Source: Bacteroidota bacterium
Lineage (GTDB): Bacteria > Bacteroidota > Ignavibacteria > Ignavibacteriales > Melioribacteraceae
Direction of reading: 5' to 3'
Length of the DNA: 16,393 bases
NCBI GenBank assembly: GCA_021812745.1
Contig: JAKAMS010000013.1
Span: forward strand, 1 to 16,393
Below, piece after piece: positions 14,398 through 16,393 of this stretch (position 1 is its first letter; every line of letters begins with the position of its first letter). The translations under genes and the position numbers were made by a program. The notes beneath the pieces were generated by a model that made no database searches, had not been told where the DNA came from, and saw only the letters and a program-made list of their open reading frames with translations.

Positions 14398-15109
14398 AGA
14401 AGTGATTAAAGTGATGGAAGAGAATGGCGGATTTTCTACGCTGGGAAATCTCTATCTGAAAATTGATGTAGGTAATTGGAAAACAAAAACACCGTTTGCT
14501 AGTATCAGACGAATTGTTCAAGATGAGAAATTTTTCTTCCGAATTAAACCTGGATTATGGGCATTAAATTCACATAAGGATTTTGTATTAAAAAATTTCT
14601 TGATTGATAGTAAAAGCTCAAAAAAGAGTGAAGAAGAATTCAATCATTCATATTACCAAGGATTACTTGTTGAGGTCGGCAATCTCGAAGGGTATAGCAC
14701 CTTCATCCCGAATCAAGATAAAAACAAAATGTATTTATCAAAACCGTTAAAGGAATATTTAACAGCAAAAGAGTTTTTTAACTTTACTTATGACCATATA
14801 ATAAAGAAAGTAAATACAGTTGATGTTTGTTGGTTTAACAACAGAAAATTTCCAAATTCTATTTTCGAGGTTGAGCATTCGACAGATATACAAAATTCGC
14901 TAATGAAGTTTTTATATTTACAAGATTTTAACATACAATTTAATATAGTTGCAGACAAAGCAAGAGAAAGAGAATTTCAATCAAAATTTTCCTCATCAGC
15001 TTTTGATCCTATTAGGGAAAAGGTAAAATTTCTTGAATACGATAGTCTTTCAAAATACCATTCAAAGTTATTTGAAATATCAGTTTTAAAGCAAAGATTT
15101 TACAAATGA
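14378..15109 (+). CDS. HARE-HTH plus PD-(D/E)XK-like nuclease
   Basis: The 243-residue product appears to have two domains. Residues 4-64 fit a HARE-type winged helix (QYEEVIKVMEENGG, then NWKTKTPFASIRRIVQ and FFRIKPGLWAL), a DNA-binding module known from restriction enzymes and chromatin proteins. The second half has a short Asp motif VDVCWF (D149), then SIFEVEHSTD (E164, E166, H167), and a following strand NIQFNIVADKAREREF. D-x(n)-E-x-E followed by a helix and a strand is the layout of PD-(D/E)XK restriction-like nucleases, with His in place of the usual Lys. The likely role is a DNA-cutting enzyme in a restriction or anti-phage cassette. The start overlaps the preceding gene by 20 bases, and the stop overlaps the next ATG (ATGA). 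No dedicated methyltransferase is adjacent; the nearest is about 3.7 kb upstream. Confidence 0.72.
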   Translation: MKMKQYEEVIKVMEENGGFSTLGNLYLKIDVGNWKTKTPFASIRRIVQDEKFFFRIKPGLWALNSHKDFVLKNFLIDSKSSKKSEEEFNHSYYQGLLVEVGNLEGYSTFIPNQDKNKMYLSKPLKEYLTAKEFFNFTYDHIIKKVNTVDVCWFNNRKFPNSIFEVEHSTDIQNSLMKFLYLQDFNIQFNIVADKAREREFQSKFSSSAFDPIREKVKFLEYDSLSKYHSKLFEISVLKQRFYK

Positions 15110-15333
15110 ATAAAATTTCCACTAACGATTTAATAATGCGCTTGAAATCGAATAAAGGCAAAGTATTTGAGGTTTCTTTGAATAATGGTTTTTTCCGTGC
15201 TACTCATATGATTTATTGGGGAGGGAAAATATTATATGATTCTGGAATAGATTCTGTGGAAATTAAATGGAAATCAGATGAATTTAAAAATCATTATGAT
15301 TTATCTTTTTGGGAAGTAGAACAAATTGTATAG
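15106..15333 (+). CDS. Unknown 75-residue protein coupled to nuclease gene
   Basis: I recognise no family. The ATG overlaps the stop of the nuclease gene (ATGA, 15106-15109), which argues for a real, translationally coupled gene. The product is a small soluble protein: an N-terminal helix (NDLIMRLKSNKG) followed by several probable beta strands (KVFEVSLNNGFFRATHMIYWGGKILYDS would be the core region), with many aromatic residues towards the end (YDLSFWEVEQIV). A hand count gives 15 G+C in 60 bases at 15241-15300, much lower than the 28 in 60 at 13561-13620 in the aldolase. A cofactor or immunity partner of the nuclease is possible but not shown. Confidence 0.52.
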   Translation: MNKISTNDLIMRLKSNKGKVFEVSLNNGFFRATHMIYWGGKILYDSGIDSVEIKWKSDEFKNHYDLSFWEVEQIV

Positions 15334-15338
15334 AATAA

Positions 15339-15590
15339 TTGAACAAACTATTCAATACCATGACTTTTTTTAATAAAATAATTAAAGCAAAATATGATGA
15401 TAGTCGTTATTGGTTCACAAGCCCAAAAACATTAAAGACTATTTTATCTGACCCAGATACTTCTGAAATGTTTATTATTTTTAAAAATAAATACAATGAA
15501 AAAGATTTTGATTTATTAACTAATCTAGCTGGGTCAAAAGTTATTATTGGCAATGATATAGTTGACATTCCAGATTTATATGATGTATAA
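15339..15590 (+). CDS. Unknown 83-residue protein, last gene of nuclease cassette
   Basis: This is a small AT-rich frame with no recognised family. It can start at TTG 15339, five bases after the previous stop, or at ATG 15360, giving 76 residues; neither has a clear ribosome site, and ATG 15360 may be the more natural choice. The product has a basic aromatic first half (KIIKAKYDDSRYWFTSPKTL) and a second half with alternating hydrophobic residues (DLLTNLAGSKVIIGNDIVDIPDL) that could form a small alpha/beta unit. Its place at the end of a packed set of overlapping genes is the main reason to call it. It could be a chance open frame. Confidence 0.42.
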   Translation: MNKLFNTMTFFNKIIKAKYDDSRYWFTSPKTLKTILSDPDTSEMFIIFKNKYNEKDFDLLTNLAGSKVIIGNDIVDIPDLYDV

Positions 15591-15771
15591 TTTAATTGTT
15601 TCCCCTAATTAAAACTGATTGATTTATTATAATATGCTCGTGGAAAGAATTTCATTTTAGATCAAAAAGCGGAGTTCAGTCACAGCAAATAATCAGCTAT
15701 TAATGAATTATTCACGGTGTAACCTTATATTCTAGCAGCTGCTGTTTTATTTACTTAATTAAAAGGTTTTT

Positions 15772-16155
15772 ATGCAATTAAAATTTATCAGTATAACCGT
15801 AAATAACCAGGAAGATGCACTTAACTTCTATACAAACGTTTTGGGTTTTACAAAGATGGCTGATATTCCAATGGGAGAATACCGCTGGCTTACTGTAGTT
15901 TCTCCGGATGGTATAGATGGTGTGGAGTTAGTTATAGAACCGGCGGCGTTTCCTCCGGCTCAAGTGTATCAGAAAGCTCTGTTCGATGCCGGAATACCCG
16001 CAACCGCATTTATTACTAATGATATAAACGCCGAATATGAGCGCCTTAAAAAGCTTGGCGTCGTTTTCCGCGGCGAACCGCAAATTATGGGACCAGTTAC
16101 TGTGGTTATGTTTGAGGATACATGCGGCAACTTAATTAATTTGGTTCAGCCATAA
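15772..16155 (+). CDS. VOC-family (glyoxalase/dioxygenase-fold) protein
   Basis: This 127-residue protein is made of two beta-alpha-beta-beta-beta halves. The first, with ISITVNNQEDALNFYTNVLGF and GVELVIEP, is followed by AFITNDINAEYERLKKLGVVF and a closing FEDTCGNLINLVQP. The fold and the E in VELVIEP and E in VMFED are typical of VOC proteins. The first position, where glyoxalases often have a metal-binding His, reads ISI here, so metal binding is uncertain. Such small VOC proteins act in glyoxal detoxification, ring cleavage or antibiotic binding, and the substrate is not readable from this sequence. AAAAGG lies at good distance upstream of the ATG. It lies between the nuclease cassette and a glyoxylate-related aminotransferase, but no direct link is evident. 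Confidence 0.85.
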   Translation: MQLKFISITVNNQEDALNFYTNVLGFTKMADIPMGEYRWLTVVSPDGIDGVELVIEPAAFPPAQVYQKALFDAGIPATAFITNDINAEYERLKKLGVVFRGEPQIMGPVTVVMFEDTCGNLINLVQP

Positions 16156-16181
16156 GAATTAATAAATTACAGTTTGTCAAA

Positions 16182-16224
16182 AGATTGCTTCGTCTCCCGA
16201 CTTTGTCGGGGTCCTCGCAATGAC
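16182..16224. repeat. REP-like palindrome
   Basis: A 43-base palindromic element lies between the VOC gene and the aminotransferase gene. The inner stem is CCCGAC/GTCGGG (16196-16201 with 16205-16210) with a TTT loop, and the outer ends ATTGC and GCAAT (16184-16188 with 16217-16221) also pair. The motif from AGATTGCTTCGTC to CCTCGCAATGAC is, as I remember it, a very common dispersed repeat in environmental bacterial genomes. No T-run follows, so it is not a classical terminator, though the hairpin could protect or attenuate the transcript. Confidence 0.7.
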
Positions 16225-16268
16225 TGTTATAATGACATTTAAGAAAAACTCCAACAAAAGGAAAAGTA

Positions 16269-16393
16269 ATGTCTCACAAATCATTTAATCCTTATCATAG
16301 AATTTTGATGGGTCCAGGTCCATCTAATGTCAATCCGAAAGTTTTGGACGCGTTGTCCCGCGCAACGCTCGGTCATCTCGATCCGCAATTCAT
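16269..16393 (+). CDS. Class V aminotransferase, alanine-glyoxylate type, N-terminal part
   Basis: Only the first 41 codons are present; the gene runs off the right edge. The product starts [20 protein letters not shown] and continues to TLGHLDPQF. The LMGPGPSN motif followed by a GHLDP segment is characteristic of the alanine-glyoxylate/serine-glyoxylate/serine-pyruvate branch of PLP-dependent class V aminotransferases. The catalytic Lys lies beyond the window. Such an enzyme could convert glyoxylate released by the HOGA1-like aldolase to glycine, which gives it a place in the hydroxyproline pathway. A photorespiration-type serine-glyoxylate enzyme or a biosynthetic serine transaminase are alternatives. 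AAAAGGAAAAGTA before the ATG supports the start. Confidence 0.82.
   Translation, partial: MSHKSFNPYHRILMGPGPSNVNPKVLDALSRATLGHLDPQF

Noticed and set aside
15591..15771. Promoter from TATAAT at 15628-15633
   Set aside because: No matching -35 element is visible and it lies about 140 bases from the VOC gene; in AT-rich DNA this is expected by chance.
16182..16224. Rho-independent terminator
   Set aside because: The hairpin is good but is followed by CCTCGCAATGAC rather than a T-run, and the outer ends pair as in REP elements.

Overview
The window looks like a chromosomal segment of a member of the Bacteroidota/Ignavibacteria (FCB) group. The clues are a PorV/PorQ-type outer-membrane protein with a Bacteroidota-style signal peptide, promoter boxes of the form TAnnTTTG, low-to-moderate GC, weak or A-rich ribosome binding sites, and scattered short palindromic (REP-like) repeats. 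I cannot name the species. No rRNA, tRNA, CRISPR array or transposase was recognised.

Positions 1-3825 hold housekeeping and unlinked genes. On the minus strand are the start of a PorV/PorQ-like protein (running off the left edge), gpmA (phosphoglycerate mutase) and an EamA/DMT exporter. On the plus strand are a TPM-domain protein and a Tat-exported metallo-beta-lactamase-fold hydrolase.

Positions 3955-16393 are all on the plus strand and appear to be a catabolic locus for hydroxyproline- and proline-containing peptides, i.e. collagen-like material. In order it encodes a radical-SAM activase; its glycyl radical enzyme, which matches trans-4-hydroxy-L-proline dehydratase (HypD) at every active-site residue I could compare; two M24 metallopeptidases of the Xaa-Pro aminopeptidase/prolidase type; a stand-alone proline dehydrogenase; a DHDPS-superfamily aldolase that resembles mitochondrial 4-hydroxy-2-oxoglutarate aldolase (HOGA1); a VOC-fold protein; and the first 41 codons of an alanine-glyoxylate aminotransferase-like enzyme. 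Together these suggest that peptidases release (hydroxy)proline, which could then follow two routes: an anaerobic radical dehydration to pyrroline-5-carboxylate, or an oxidative route like that of animal mitochondria, ending in pyruvate plus glyoxylate and then glycine. The proline dehydrogenase has Leu where proline-specific enzymes carry a Tyr that excludes hydroxyproline, which fits the second route. A P5C dehydrogenase and the 4-hydroxyglutamate transaminase that the oxidative route needs are not in the window.

Two AT-rich accessory cassettes interrupt this locus. Positions 8683-10678 carry two small unknown genes translationally coupled to an Eco57I/TaqI-like N6-adenine DNA methyltransferase with no recognisable cognate nuclease. 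Positions 14059-15590 carry four overlapping or tightly packed small genes, one of which encodes a HARE-type winged helix joined to a PD-(D/E)XK-like nuclease; the other three are unrecognised. REP-like palindromes sit in several intergenic gaps, one of them directly after the methyltransferase cassette.
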